From assembly GCF_963677315.1 (NCBI RefSeq), contig NZ_OY781939.1, positions 1,116,001-1,180,000 of the forward strand: a stretch of DNA of 64,000 bases, in the 5' to 3' direction. Position numbers and translations under genes: made by a program. The DNA is from an uncultured Sphaerochaeta sp. GTDB taxonomy: Bacteria > Spirochaetota > Spirochaetia > Sphaerochaetales > Sphaerochaetaceae. How positions within the stretch are numbered: position 1 is the first letter of the stretch; every line of letters starts with the position of its first letter. The notes beneath the pieces are model-generated. The model searched no databases. It was not told the origin of the DNA and was given only the letters and a program-made list of their open reading frames with translations. Below, in pieces: positions 34,085-44,031 of this stretch.

Positions 34085-36763
34085 TTGCAAAACCTGGAAA
34101 AGAAACCTTATGCATACAGCGAACAAGAGCTCATAGAAACACTCTCTACTGATGGAAAAGAGGGTCTCACCTCAGAAGAAGCCCAGAGGCGATTCGATGA
34201 GTTTGGCCCAAATACGATTGAGTCAGGAAGCAAGGTATCTGCTTGGAAAATCTTGCTTTCAAACCTGAACAATATCATCGTCTACCTACTCATGGTGGCA
34301 GGGGCTGTTGCCTTTATCATGGGGGATACGGTAGAGGGAATAGCAATCATCATCGCAATTCTTATTGCAGTACTCTCCGGGTTTATCAGTGAATACAAGG
34401 CACAAAAATCTGTGGAATCCTTGCAGAACATGGTTAAAACCACCGCCAAGGTCATTCGTGGAGGGTCCCTCACAGAAATTGAGTCCTCAGGTCTTGTTAT
34501 TGGTGACTTGATATATATCGAAGAGGGGGATTCAATCACCATTGATGGCCGCCTGACCAGCACGAAAAACTTTGCAACCAATGAATCGGCGTTGACCGGG
34601 GAATCAGAGGCAATAGACAAGGATACGCTGACCATAGACGAGCAGGATGTCCCAATCGGGGACAGAAAGAACATGGTGCACGCTGGAACTGCAGCCACAC
34701 GGGGCAATGCCTATGCAATTGTTACCGGTACCGGCATGAACAGCGAGTTGGGACGAATCAGTTCCATGCTCGAGGAAGAAGAACAGTCCGATACCCCATT
34801 GGAAAAACAGCTCAACACCCTGGGAAAATCCTTGATGCTGATCTCCTTTGCAGTAGCAGCAATTGTAACCATTACAGGGATTATCACCGGCAGAGAGCTC
34901 TATGAGATGATCAAGATAGGTATCATTCTTGCTATTGCTGCAGTACCCGAAGCGCTTCCTGCTGTCTCCACCATCACCCTGGCTCTGGGAATGAAAACCA
35001 TGGCAAATCATAATGCCTTGGTAAAAAGTCTCCCTGCAGTGGAGACCTTGGGCTCGACTACCGTAATCTGTACCGACAAGACAGGGACCCTCACAGAAAA
35101 CCAGATGACAGTCACCCATTTGCATCTGAAGGATGGGTCTGTCTACACAATTACAGGCAAAGGATATGAACCAGAAGGAATATTCTCAAACGACGATGGT
35201 GAAATTGATCCATCAGAACATGATTCCTTGCAGGAGTTTTTACTCGCTGGCGCCTTTTCCAGTAACGCAACGCTGGTGAAGGAAGAGACCTACTCCATCG
35301 TAGGAGACCCTACCGAAGGTGCATTGGTCGTTTTAGGGAGAAAGGCTTCTATCGACAGGAAGGAGAAGGAAGATGGAGAGTGGGAACGAATCGGGGAGAT
35401 TCCATTCGACTCCAAAGCCAAGTACATGGCAACTGCATACCAACAGGACAATAAAGAGAAAACCCTGTTCATCAAGGGTGCTCCCGATGTCCTGATTGAT
35501 ATGAGTGGAATGGAACAGAAAGAGATACGATTGCTCCAAGAAGCAAATGATACACTTGCAAGTGAGGGTCTACGTGTCCTTGCAGTCGGGAAGTTGTCTG
35601 GGTATCAGGGAGATGGATCTGAGCAGGCAATGCAGGATGCCTTACAACAAGGCTTCACCATCCTGGGCCTTGCAGGTATCATCGATCCTCCTCGTGAGGA
35701 TGTAAAACAAGCGATTCAGGAAGCCAGGGAAGCGGGCATCCGCGTCATTATGATCACCGGGGATCATCCAAAGACCGCAGGCATTATCGCAGGGCGCATA
35801 GGAATGGATGTTTCAGGTGAGGTTATCACCGGCAAGGAGATGGACCAGATGAGTGAGGATGAGCTTGCTGAAAAAATCAAGAACACCTCCATCTTTGCCC
35901 GGGTCTCTCCGGAGAATAAATTGCAAATTGTCAGGGCCCTGAAGATCGATGAAGAGATAACCGCAATGACCGGTGATGGGGTGAATGATGCCCCTGCGCT
36001 CAATGGTGCTGATATCGGAGTTGCTATGGGAATACGAGGAACCGAGGTCGCCAAGGAAGCATCGGACATGATCCTTACCGATGACCGCTTCTCTACCATT
36101 GTCGATGCAGTGAGAGAGGGAAGAGTAATCTTCGACAATATCGAAAAATTCATCTACTTCCTCTTCTCCTGCAACTTCATTGAGATTTTTGTGGTATTCA
36201 TCTCCATCATGCTGGGACTGCCGATGCCGATCGTTGCCCTACAAATACTATGGATGAATCTGGTGGTTGATGTCTTGCCGGCCATGTCTCTTGCATGGGA
36301 ACCAGGTGAGCCTGGGGTGATGAAACGAAAACCAAGGGACCCAAGGCGAGGAATCATGAACCGTTCATTCGCAATGGGAGTCCTTGGGAATGGAGCCGTG
36401 ATCAGCTTGGGAGCACTTGCTGTCTTTATGATCTCCCTCGCTATGGGATGGGAGGTACGAGTCGCACAGACCATCACCTTCACCACGATGGCTTTTGGTC
36501 AGCTGGCACACATATTCAACGTTCGGGAAAAGGAATCCTTCGGTCTCGATAGAGGTATCGTGAGAAATCGGTTCTTGATATTTGCGCTCATCATCTCTGT
36601 TCTCTTGCAGCTAATTGCTATTTATGTACCATTGTTAAGCAACGCACTTGGAACCACTACACTCAACGCAACACAGTGGCTGCTTGTGCTTGCAGGAGCC
36701 GTACTCCCTCTGCTGATCATCCAGGCAGAAAGGGCTATCAAGAGACGTATACGGAAATCGTAG
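34085..36763 (+). CDS. P-type ATPase, Ca2+/cation type (P2)
   Basis: An 892-residue membrane ATPase. In order: N-terminal cation-ATPase domain (YAYSEQELIETL), actuator TGES (in NESALTGESEAI), membrane helix 4 with PEALP, phosphorylation site DKTGTLTEN (about residue 330), nucleotide site KGAPDVLI, hinge GDGVNDAPAL, and late helices with NLVVDVLP. PEALP and N-x-x-x-D point to a Ca2+-like P2A pump, exporting calcium or a similar ion. It starts at TTG (34085) behind GGGGGAA. A single-gene unit with a strong terminator. Confidence 0.9.
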   Translation: MQNLEKKPYAYSEQELIETLSTDGKEGLTSEEAQRRFDEFGPNTIESGSKVSAWKILLSNLNNIIVYLLMVAGAVAFIMGDTVEGIAIIIAILIAVLSGFISEYKAQKSVESLQNMVKTTAKVIRGGSLTEIESSGLVIGDLIYIEEGDSITIDGRLTSTKNFATNESALTGESEAIDKDTLTIDEQDVPIGDRKNMVHAGTAATRGNAYAIVTGTGMNSELGRISSMLEEEEQSDTPLEKQLNTLGKSLMLISFAVAAIVTITGIITGRELYEMIKIGIILAIAAVPEALPAVSTITLALGMKTMANHNALVKSLPAVETLGSTTVICTDKTGTLTENQMTVTHLHLKDGSVYTITGKGYEPEGIFSNDDGEIDPSEHDSLQEFLLAGAFSSNATLVKEETYSIVGDPTEGALVVLGRKASIDRKEKEDGEWERIGEIPFDSKAKYMATAYQQDNKEKTLFIKGAPDVLIDMSGMEQKEIRLLQEANDTLASEGLRVLAVGKLSGYQGDGSEQAMQDALQQGFTILGLAGIIDPPREDVKQAIQEAREAGIRVIMITGDHPKTAGIIAGRIGMDVSGEVITGKEMDQMSEDELAEKIKNTSIFARVSPENKLQIVRALKIDEEITAMTGDGVNDAPALNGADIGVAMGIRGTEVAKEASDMILTDDRFSTIVDAVREGRVIFDNIEKFIYFLFSCNFIEIFVVFISIMLGLPMPIVALQILWMNLVVDVLPAMSLAWEPGEPGVMKRKPRDPRRGIMNRSFAMGVLGNGAVISLGALAVFMISLAMGWEVRVAQTITFTTMAFGQLAHIFNVREKESFGLDRGIVRNRFLIFALIISVLLQLIAIYVPLLSNALGTTTLNATQWLLVLAGAVLPLLIIQAERAIKRRIRKS

Positions 36764-36798
36764 CTCACCTTCAATTCCAGATATATGATTGGAGACAA

Positions 36799-36834
36799 CA
36801 AACCCCCGCTTCATGTTATATTGGCGGGGGTTTG
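36799..36834. terminator. bidirectional terminator between the P-type ATPase and hisIE
   Basis: CAAACCCCCGC (36799-36809) pairs perfectly with GCGGGGGTTTG (36824-36834). Strong stem between converging genes; TTT on both sides. Confidence 0.85.
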
Positions 36835-36853
36835 CTTGGGGGAAATGGTGGTA

Positions 36854-37471
36854 CTATCTGCTGTGTCTTCCCTTGAGAATCTCAACAACTTCACTCAACC
36901 GTACTTCCTTCTGGGTAAGGAGTACCAGGAAGTGGTAGAGAAGGTCTGCAGCTTCCCCGAGGAACAGATCCTTGTTGTCATCCTTGCTCTCAATGATGAG
37001 CTCAACTGCCTCTTCCCCTACTTTCTGTGCAATCTTATTGATGCCTCTGCTGAAAAGATGGTTGGTGTATGAACCTTCCTGAGGGAATTCACGGCGGTCA
37101 TGGATAACCTGCTCAAGGTAGAATAAGAAGTCGGTTGCTGGAATTTTTTCGGGGTTGTTTTCTTCTGCAAAACAGGTATCACTTCCAGTGTGGCACACCG
37201 GTCCAGTTGGTATTGCCTTGATCAGAAGGGTGTCATGGTCACAATCCTCAATAATCTCCCTTACCTCAAGATAATTTCCACTGGTCTCCCCTTTCGTCCA
37301 AAGCGTATTGCGACTTCTGGACCAGAAGGTGACAAGCCCACGGTCACGGGTAATCTTGAGCGACTCATCGCTCATATAACCGAGCATCAATACCTTGTTT
37401 GTCACAGCATCCTGGATAATTGCGGGAACCAATCCACCCTGTTTTTCGAAATCAAGAGCCATATAATCCAT
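36854..37471 (-). CDS. hisI: bifunctional phosphoribosyl-AMP cyclohydrolase / phosphoribosyl-ATP pyrophosphatase
   Basis: A 205-residue HisIE fusion for steps two and three of histidine synthesis. The first half has the cyclohydrolase metal site FWSRSRNTLWTKGETSGN and DCDHDTLL (HisI), the second half EEAVELIIES and GEAADLLYHFLVLL (HisE helical pyrophosphatase). Length matches the enteric HisI(E). Last gene of the his operon, 10 bases after hisF, and followed by a bidirectional terminator. Confidence 0.95.
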   Translation of the reverse strand: MDYMALDFEKQGGLVPAIIQDAVTNKVLMLGYMSDESLKITRDRGLVTFWSRSRNTLWTKGETSGNYLEVREIIEDCDHDTLLIKAIPTGPVCHTGSDTCFAEENNPEKIPATDFLFYLEQVIHDRREFPQEGSYTNHLFSRGINKIAQKVGEEAVELIIESKDDNKDLFLGEAADLLYHFLVLLTQKEVRLSEVVEILKGRHSR

Positions 37472-37481
37472 CTCCTTACTA

Positions 37482-38258
37482 CTACTTACGCATAGTTATA
37501 CCATGTTGTTCAAGAAAAATCTTCAACTCTGGGATATCAATTTCATGAAAATGAAAGATGGAAGCTGCCAGGGCAGCATCGGCCTTGCCATCAGTGAATA
37601 CTTCATGGAAATGATCCATTGTTCCAGCCCCTCCACTCGCGATGACAGGAATTCCCACCGCCTCAGAGACTCGACGGGTCAGATCAACAGCGAACCCTCC
37701 CTTCACTCCGTCGTGTTCCATGCTGGTAAGCAGAATTTCTCCTGCTCCCCTGTTGTAGGCTTCCTTCGCCCAGGAGATAACATCCATCCCAGTTCCTTTT
37801 CTCCCGCCATGGACGTAGACTTCCCAACCTTCCTCAGCTCCATTGTCAAAGGCAGGATTCCTTCTTGCATCAATGGCACAGACCACACATTGACTGCCAA
37901 AACGCAGAGCGAGCTCATCGATGACATCCGGTTTTGCCACCGCCTGGCTATTGATGGAGATCTTGTCGGCGCCGCTATCAAGGAGAGAGGCCACGTCTGC
38001 TTCATTTCTGATGCCACCACCAACGGTAAAAGGGATGCCGATATGGTCGGCAATACTTCTTACCAAGGAACGGAAGGTTGAACGGTTCTCAACTGTTGCC
38101 GTGATATCAAGGAAGGTCAGCTCATCCGCACCACAGCGACTATAAGCCTGGGCAAGTTCCACCGCATCCCCCGCATCACGCAAGTTCACGAAGTTGACCC
38201 CTTTTACCGTACGTCCATCACGTACATCAAGACAGGGAATGATTCGTTTTGCCAACAT
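37482..38258 (-). CDS. hisF: imidazole glycerol phosphate synthase subunit HisF
   Basis: A 258-residue TIM barrel. Catalytic Asp in [19 protein letters not shown] and the second in [14 protein letters not shown] mark HisF. With HisH it makes imidazole glycerol phosphate and AICAR. ATG at 38258 lies behind GGGGAGGAA at the end of hisA and one base after its stop, so hisA and hisF are effectively coupled. Confidence 0.97.
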   Translation of the reverse strand: MLAKRIIPCLDVRDGRTVKGVNFVNLRDAGDAVELAQAYSRCGADELTFLDITATVENRSTFRSLVRSIADHIGIPFTVGGGIRNEADVASLLDSGADKISINSQAVAKPDVIDELALRFGSQCVVCAIDARRNPAFDNGAEEGWEVYVHGGRKGTGMDVISWAKEAYNRGAGEILLTSMEHDGVKGGFAVDLTRRVSEAVGIPVIASGGAGTMDHFHEVFTDGKADAALAASIFHFHEIDIPELKIFLEQHGITMRK

Positions 38259-38259
38259 A

Positions 38260-38982
38260 CTATTCCTCCCCGAAGGCTGCAAGCTCTTCGATGGTAATTT
38301 TGCCTTCATAGATTGCCTTACCGATGATCGCCCCTGATAAGCCAGCTTCCTGTAAGTCCCGTAGGTCTTGCAGGGTGGTTATACCACCTGATGCAATAAG
38401 ATGAAGATCGTCTCGCTCTTTCAAAAGTGTACGGTACAGGTCAAGCGAAGGACCACTGAGCATTCCATCCTTGGCAATATCTGTACAGATTACCTGATAG
38501 AGTCCCTGACTACGGTACAGGTCGATGAATGCTGCAACTTCCTGGTCACTCCCTTCAGTCCATCCCGCACTCTGGACCATGCCATCCTTGGCATCGGCAC
38601 CCAGAATCAAGCGATCACAACCGAATTCCTCAATCCAGGAGATCAATAGGGAAGGATTCTTCACGGCAACAGACCCACAGGTCACCTTGCTCGCCCCACT
38701 GGAAAACGCTGCTTCGAGGTCCTCACTCCGTTTGATCCCCCCACCAAAGTCGATGATCAGATTGGTGTTGCTTGCAATACGTTCAAGACTCTTCAGATTG
38801 ACAATGCCTTTCCCCTTAGCCCCATCAAGGTCCACAACATGCAAGTAACGAAGATTGGCATCCTCGAATTGCTTTGCAAGATCAAGGGGATCGGAAGCAT
38901 AGATCTTTTTCGATGCATAGTCGCCTTGGGTGAGGCGGACTGCTTTTCCATCAATAATATCGATAGCAGGGATGATATGCAT
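38260..38982 (-). CDS. hisA: phosphoribosylformimino-AICAR phosphate isomerase HisA
   Basis: A 240-residue TIM barrel. [20 protein letters not shown] and [14 protein letters not shown] hold the two catalytic aspartates of the Amadori isomerase. The start ATG overlaps the hisH stop by one base (TAATG), showing coupled translation. Length and order as in enteric his operons. Confidence 0.97.
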   Translation of the reverse strand: MHIIPAIDIIDGKAVRLTQGDYASKKIYASDPLDLAKQFEDANLRYLHVVDLDGAKGKGIVNLKSLERIASNTNLIIDFGGGIKRSEDLEAAFSSGASKVTCGSVAVKNPSLLISWIEEFGCDRLILGADAKDGMVQSAGWTEGSDQEVAAFIDLYRSQGLYQVICTDIAKDGMLSGPSLDLYRTLLKERDDLHLIASGGITTLQDLRDLQEAGLSGAIIGKAIYEGKITIEELAAFGEE

Positions 38983-39575
38983 TAGAGCTCCTCCAAGAAT
39001 GTTCTCAGCAACTGTTCTCCTACATCCCCACTCTTCTCAGGGTGGAACTGGCAACCGTAGTAGTTATCCTTGTGCAGTACTGAGGAGAACACCTTCCCGC
39101 CATACTCCGTGCTTGCAATGGTTGCTTCACAGAGGGGAACATAATAGCTATGTACAAAATAGCACCAAGCCTCTTCCTTCAAACCTGAGAACAACCGGTC
39201 ATCCCTGTACTGAAGTGTATTCCATCCCATGTGGGGAATCTTATACTCAGGGGGGAGGAAAAACTTACGTGTTGGTATGGGAAAAATGCCCAGTGTCTGG
39301 GTGTCATGCTCTTCACTGGTGGCACACATCAGTTGCATACCCAGACAAATTCCCAAGAAGGGTTGTTTCAAGGAGGTAAGAACCGCATCGAGGCCTTTCT
39401 CACGAAGGTATGCCATTGCCGTGGAGGCTTCCCCTACCCCAGGGAAGATCACCTTGTCGGCAGTTGCCAGCTTTTTTGGGTCATCGGTAACCTCCGCTTC
39501 ATAGCCAAGGCGGTGAAGTGCACAGAGTACTGAGCGGGTATTCCCCGCATTATACTTAACGATTGCGATGTTCAT
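38982..39575 (-). CDS. hisH: imidazole glycerol phosphate synthase glutaminase subunit HisH
   Basis: A 197-residue class I glutaminase. Nucleophile Cys in GICLGMQLM and the His-x-Glu pair in CQFHPEKSG are intact. It feeds ammonia to HisF. Start overlaps the hisB stop (ATGA). Confidence 0.97.
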   Translation of the reverse strand: MNIAIVKYNAGNTRSVLCALHRLGYEAEVTDDPKKLATADKVIFPGVGEASTAMAYLREKGLDAVLTSLKQPFLGICLGMQLMCATSEEHDTQTLGIFPIPTRKFFLPPEYKIPHMGWNTLQYRDDRLFSGLKEEAWCYFVHSYYVPLCEATIASTEYGGKVFSSVLHKDNYYGCQFHPEKSGDVGEQLLRTFLEEL

Positions 39576-40699
39576 AGCATCCCCTTGGTTGTAGGCAGTT
39601 CCATCGAATATGGGTTTCGATGCACAGCCTCTTTGATAGCCCGAGCAAAAGCCTTGAAAAGAGCCTCACACTGATGGTGGGCGTTTCCATCGCTTACCTT
39701 GAGCGAAAGATTACATCCTGCACTATCACTGAAGGATTTGAAAAAGTGCTCAACCATCTCAGTGGGGAATGTCCCTATATACTCTCGTTTGAAGGAAACA
39801 TCCCACTGGAGATACGGTCGTCCAGAGAAATCCAGCGCCACCTGGGCAAGCACCTCATCCATGGGAAGGATCTCAGCACCGTAACGATTTATACCCCGTT
39901 TATCTCCCAAAGCTTCGCGGAATGCCCCACCCAAGGCAATACCAACATCTTCCACCGTGTGGTGTTCATCCACCACAAGATCACCATGTGCATGAAGGTC
40001 CAGGTCACACCCACTGTGCCTAAGCACCTGCTCCAACATGTGGTCGAAGAAAGGAATATGGGTATGGATGGAACCGAGGGAACCTCCATCAAGATTCAGT
40101 TTAAGTGAGATCTCCGTCTCTTTTGTTTTTCTTTCCAACCGTGCAGTACGTGGAGAGAGATTGTGCTCATCAAGCAGGAAGGATGCAATGGCAGCCCAGT
40201 TGTCGCTGACCAGGATACAGACCTCCTTGAGATCCTCCCCTAGCTCTGCTGCTCTCGATTCATCGGCAAACCAGATTGCCTTACACCCAATATTCTTTGC
40301 GAGCCATACATCAGTGAGACGATCCCCGATCATAACTGAGTGCTCAAGGTCGTAGCTTCCATCCATGTACTCAGTGAGCATACCAATCTCAGGCTTCCTT
40401 CCCGGACAGTTATCCTCAGGTAGTGAGTAATCTATATGCTCGGCATCAAAGGTAATGCCCTCCCCCTTCAGCGTCTCCATGATTCTCTGGTGGGGAATCT
40501 CAAAGGCTTCCTTGGGGAAGGAAGGAGTTCCAACCCCATCCTGGTTACTCACCATGGCAAAATACCAACTCCCATCCTTCCGTAGGCGGGAGAGGGATCC
40601 AAAAACCCCAGGGATGTAGCGTACCTTCTCAAGACTATCTACCTGCATTTCCTCAACGATGATTCCGTCACGATCCAAAAACAGCACTCGCTTATGCAT
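39572..40699 (-). CDS. hisB: bifunctional histidinol-phosphatase / imidazoleglycerol-phosphate dehydratase
   Basis: A 375-residue fusion. Residues 1-165 are a HAD-type histidinol phosphatase (FLDRDGIIVEE at the N-terminus, HSVMIGDRLTDV near 120). Residues 180-375 are the dehydratase with metal ligands in DEHHTVEDVGIALGGA and AHHQCEALFKAFARA. This NB fusion is typical of gamma-proteobacteria and Bacteroidetes but unusual in spirochaetes. ATG at 40699 follows the hisC stop after one base. Confidence 0.96.
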   Translation of the reverse strand: MHKRVLFLDRDGIIVEEMQVDSLEKVRYIPGVFGSLSRLRKDGSWYFAMVSNQDGVGTPSFPKEAFEIPHQRIMETLKGEGITFDAEHIDYSLPEDNCPGRKPEIGMLTEYMDGSYDLEHSVMIGDRLTDVWLAKNIGCKAIWFADESRAAELGEDLKEVCILVSDNWAAIASFLLDEHNLSPRTARLERKTKETEISLKLNLDGGSLGSIHTHIPFFDHMLEQVLRHSGCDLDLHAHGDLVVDEHHTVEDVGIALGGAFREALGDKRGINRYGAEILPMDEVLAQVALDFSGRPYLQWDVSFKREYIGTFPTEMVEHFFKSFSDSAGCNLSLKVSDGNAHHQCEALFKAFARAIKEAVHRNPYSMELPTTKGML

Positions 40700-40700
40700 C

Positions 40701-41771
40701 TTAGCGCTCCTTGTATGCAGCCAATGCTGCAAGCAGTCTGTCATTCTCTTTCCTGCTTCCTATGGTAACTCTCAGGCAGTTTTCACAGTGCAGTTCTTTA
40801 CTTCGATTACGCACGATGATACCCAGCCCTGCAAGATAGTGGTAGATCGAAAGGGCATCGGAAACCCGTACAAGAAAGAAGTTCGCATCACTGGGAAAGA
40901 CCGTCCTCACACATGCAAGCGTTTTCAACTCCTCTTCCAAACGCAGCCTCTCTTCCTTGATAAGGCGAAGACCCTTCTCTACCTCACCTGCATTGCCAAG
41001 AGCCTTGAGTGCCAACTCCTGACTCGGAGTTCCGAGGTTATAGGGGTACTTCATACTTCTGAAGACTGATACCATTTCCTCATCAGCGACAGCAATACCG
41101 ACCCTCGCACTGGCAAGAGCCCAGCACTTGGAGAGGGTCCTCAGCACCACCAGATTCGGGAAGGAATCCAACAACTTGGCCGCACTCTCCTTGTCACTGA
41201 AATCATAATAGGCTTCATCAACCACGGTAATGCCATCAAAAAGCTCACACACCTTCCTCACCTCGCTGAGGGGGAATGCATTTCCACTGGGGTTGTTTGG
41301 GCTGCAGATAAAGAGCACCTTCAGTCTACCATCCCCATTTCTGTTCTCCTTCTCCCGTTGCAGGAACTGGGAGAGTGCAGGAACATCAATTGCAAAGGAG
41401 GAGGTCAAGGGAACGGTGGAGACTCCAACATCATTGATGTCTGCAAATACCTTGTATGCACCATAGGTGGGGGGCATGAGCAAGATTGAGTCCTTTCCTG
41501 GTTCACAGAAACAACGTAACAGATTGTCGATCAACTCATCACTGCCATTGCCCAAAACGGTCTTCGAAAAAGGAAGGCCAAGCACCTCTTCGACCTTTTT
41601 GCGCACCGCAACCGAAAGCGGGTCTGGATAGCGGTTTGCATCTGCTTTCTCAACAAAATCCTGCCAATTCTCGTTCGCATCAAGATAGACCTCGGCTTTC
41701 CCGGTAAAATCGTTACGTGCACAGCTGTACGGGGTCAAATTGGCGATATTCTTTCTCAGCAACTCTCTCAT
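40701..41771 (-). CDS. hisC: histidinol-phosphate aminotransferase
   Basis: A 356-residue fold-type I aminotransferase. The PLP-binding lysine lies in LRTLSKCWALASARVG, and FICSPNNPSGN and VVDEAYYDF carry the other cofactor contacts. It transaminates imidazole acetol phosphate. ATG at 41771 overlaps the hisD stop (ATGA), so the open frame upstream of it is not used. Confidence 0.96.
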   Translation of the reverse strand: MRELLRKNIANLTPYSCARNDFTGKAEVYLDANENWQDFVEKADANRYPDPLSVAVRKKVEEVLGLPFSKTVLGNGSDELIDNLLRCFCEPGKDSILLMPPTYGAYKVFADINDVGVSTVPLTSSFAIDVPALSQFLQREKENRNGDGRLKVLFICSPNNPSGNAFPLSEVRKVCELFDGITVVDEAYYDFSDKESAAKLLDSFPNLVVLRTLSKCWALASARVGIAVADEEMVSVFRSMKYPYNLGTPSQELALKALGNAGEVEKGLRLIKEERLRLEEELKTLACVRTVFPSDANFFLVRVSDALSIYHYLAGLGIIVRNRSKELHCENCLRVTIGSRKENDRLLAALAAYKER

Positions 41772-43081
41772 CTCTCTCCTCCCAAACGAACTGCAACCGC
41801 ACCCCGGTGAGCACCTAGCTGTTCCTGTTCTGCCATACAGAGCAGGGTTGGTGCAAGAGAGGCAAGGCCTTCCTTGCTGATTTTCTGTACGGTAATTTTC
41901 TTGATGAATGAATCGGTACTCACCCCGCTGTATGAGCGTGCCCATCCATTGGTGGGAAGAGTGTGATTTGTGCCGCTTGCATAATCCCCTGCACTCTCAC
42001 AGGAGTAGGGCCCGAGGAATACCGACCCAGCATTGACCACCTTCTCCAGCAATGCATCATCCTCTGCTTCTCCTAGATCGATGATCAGGTGTTCAGGGGC
42101 ATATGCATTGACAATGTGTGCAGAGACCTCCAGGTCAGGGACAATAAAGGCCCTGGAACCGGCAAGACTCTGCTTTAAAAAGGTTGTTCTCTGCAATTCG
42201 GTAAGTTGCTTGGCTATCGCTACTTCCACCTGATCGATAAAGGCATTCCCTTCACTTTTTTCTCCCTGCACAACAAGCATCGCCTGGCTATCTCTTCCAT
42301 GTTCTGCCTGGCTGAGCAAGTCACTGGCTACAAAAGCTGGGTTGGAGGAAGGAGATGCAACGACCATTACCTCACTCGGACCTGCCGGCATATCAATGGC
42401 ACAGGTAGTACTGCTTACCTGTACCTTTGCTTCAGTCACATACTGGTTGCCTGGTCCAAAAATCTTGTCCACTGCTTTGATGGACTGGGTTCCATATGCC
42501 ATGGCAGCAATAGCCTGAGCACCTCCCACTGCATAGATTTCCTTCACATTACACAGCTCCGCAGCATAGAGAATGGCCGGGTGAATCGTTCCTTGTTTCC
42601 CTGGAGGGGTGCAGAGGACCACCTCTGGACACCCCGCTACCAAGGCTGGTATTGCCAACATCAGGACAGTGGAAAACAGCGGTGCGGTACCACCAGGGAT
42701 ATAAAGTCCAACCCGATTCAGGGGAACAACCTTCCTGGAGAGAGAGATACCCTCAGCAACCGTTACCTGCTCACCAGTGGGCATCTGCGCAGCATGGAAG
42801 CTATGGATATTGTCATAGGCCTGGCTGAGAGCCCGCTTCAGTGAATCATCCACTTGTACCTCTGCTGCTTTCCTCTCTTCGGGGGATACAGAGAGGGATG
42901 CAAGGAAGGCTCCATCGAACTCTGATGCAAAGCGAAAGAGGGCGACATCGCCTTCCTCCTTCACTGCATCCAGAATTGCGGTAACCTGTTTGGTTACCGA
43001 TTGTGTTGTATCCAGATTCCGTGTAAGCAACTTCTTCAACTGCTCATCCGGTGGATTCTCATACCGCTGTAGAAAGGCCAT
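41768..43081 (-). CDS. hisD: histidinol dehydrogenase
   Basis: A 437-residue enzyme for the last two oxidations of histidine synthesis. Landmarks: YIPGGTAPLFSTVLMLAIPALVAG, DKIFGPGNQYVTEAK, DMPAGPSEVMV, LLSQAEHGRDSQ (zinc-binding region) and GPYSCESAGDYASGTNHTLPT. Full length. Starts nine bases after hisG. Confidence 0.97.
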   Translation of the reverse strand: MAFLQRYENPPDEQLKKLLTRNLDTTQSVTKQVTAILDAVKEEGDVALFRFASEFDGAFLASLSVSPEERKAAEVQVDDSLKRALSQAYDNIHSFHAAQMPTGEQVTVAEGISLSRKVVPLNRVGLYIPGGTAPLFSTVLMLAIPALVAGCPEVVLCTPPGKQGTIHPAILYAAELCNVKEIYAVGGAQAIAAMAYGTQSIKAVDKIFGPGNQYVTEAKVQVSSTTCAIDMPAGPSEVMVVASPSSNPAFVASDLLSQAEHGRDSQAMLVVQGEKSEGNAFIDQVEVAIAKQLTELQRTTFLKQSLAGSRAFIVPDLEVSAHIVNAYAPEHLIIDLGEAEDDALLEKVVNAGSVFLGPYSCESAGDYASGTNHTLPTNGWARSYSGVSTDSFIKKITVQKISKEGLASLAPTLLCMAEQEQLGAHRGAVAVRLGGER

Positions 43082-43089
43082 GGTTCCCC

Positions 43090-43953
43090 CTACTCTGTCA
43101 TCTTTTCAATCGGGGTTACGAGTATCCCCTGTGCACCAAGGGCCTTGAGCTGTTCAAAGTCCTCCCAAAAGGTATCCTCTGCCACAACAGTTTGTACAGA
43201 GACCCACCCCTTTTCCATCAATGGAGTGACCGTAGGGCTCTTCATGCCACCGATGATGTGAGCCACCTGCTCCAGGTGTTCCTCGGGAAGGTTGAACATG
43301 ATGTACTTATAGGAGGAAGCCTTCATGACTGCATCAAGGCGGATCATCAGGCGGTCAAGAATACGTTGTTTTTCAGCATTGGCCATCTGCTTGCGCCCGA
43401 TCATGACAGCGGTTGATGTATAGATGCTCTGCACCTCTCTCAATCCGTTCATCGCCAAGGTCGCTCCAGTGGAAACCAGGTCACAAATGGCATCAGCAAC
43501 ACCAACAGCAGGAGTTATCTCCACAGATCCGGAGACCTGGACGAAGCTTGCAGAAACTCCATTCTCTTTCAGGATACCTCCAAGGATGTTTGGATAGCTG
43601 GTTGCCACGCGCTTTCCTTCCAGAGAGGAAAGCCCCTGATACACGAAGTCATTGGGCACCGCTATACTCAGCCGGCACTTGGCAAAACCAAGGTCTCTGA
43701 GTACTTCCAGGTCGATTGCCTGTTCATCATACTCATTTCTTCCCACAATCCCGATATCAGCTATTCCATCCCGTATGTAGGCAGGAATATCGTCATCCCG
43801 TACATAGAGAAACTCCAAGGGGAAGTTGGAAGCTTCCTCTTTCAGGACACGGGCATCACTGCCGAACTTGATCCCGCAGTTCTTGATGATCTGCAACGAT
43901 TTTTCGCTCAGCCTTCCGCTCTTCTGGATTGCAATTCGTACTACTTCAGCCAT
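43090..43953 (-). CDS. hisG: ATP phosphoribosyltransferase, long form
   Basis: A 287-residue HisG. RIAIQKSGRLSEKS, VRDDDIPAYIRDGIADIGIVGRNEYDE and AICDLVSTGATLAMNGL match the catalytic domains, and the C-terminal ACT-like domain (about 215-287) marks the long form that needs no HisZ and is normally inhibited by histidine. First enzyme gene of the his operon; its start, behind AGGAAGGAG, lies just after the attenuator hairpin. Confidence 0.97.
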   Translation of the reverse strand: MAEVVRIAIQKSGRLSEKSLQIIKNCGIKFGSDARVLKEEASNFPLEFLYVRDDDIPAYIRDGIADIGIVGRNEYDEQAIDLEVLRDLGFAKCRLSIAVPNDFVYQGLSSLEGKRVATSYPNILGGILKENGVSASFVQVSGSVEITPAVGVADAICDLVSTGATLAMNGLREVQSIYTSTAVMIGRKQMANAEKQRILDRLMIRLDAVMKASSYKYIMFNLPEEHLEQVAHIIGGMKSPTVTPLMEKGWVSVQTVVAEDTFWEDFEQLKALGAQGILVTPIEKMTE

Positions 43954-43974
43954 GATTTTCTCCTTCCTGGGGAT

Positions 43975-44001
43975 AAAAAAAGCCCCCGCGACATGCGGAG
44001 G
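43975..44001 (-). terminator. his attenuator terminator
   Basis: Read on the minus strand: CCTCCGC (44001-43995), loop ATGTC, GCGGGGG (43989-43983), with seven T in a row after one C. A classic rho-independent hairpin with one G-T pair, lying between the leader peptide and hisG. I could not settle on the competing antiterminator pairing by hand. Confidence 0.85.
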
Positions 44002-44031
44002 TCTGTATATAGAGGTCCAGCTCCCACCTGT

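Noticed and set aside
42206..42844. 212-residue plus-strand frame inside hisD
   Set aside because: Antisense shadow of hisD; composition and lack of a start site argue against it.
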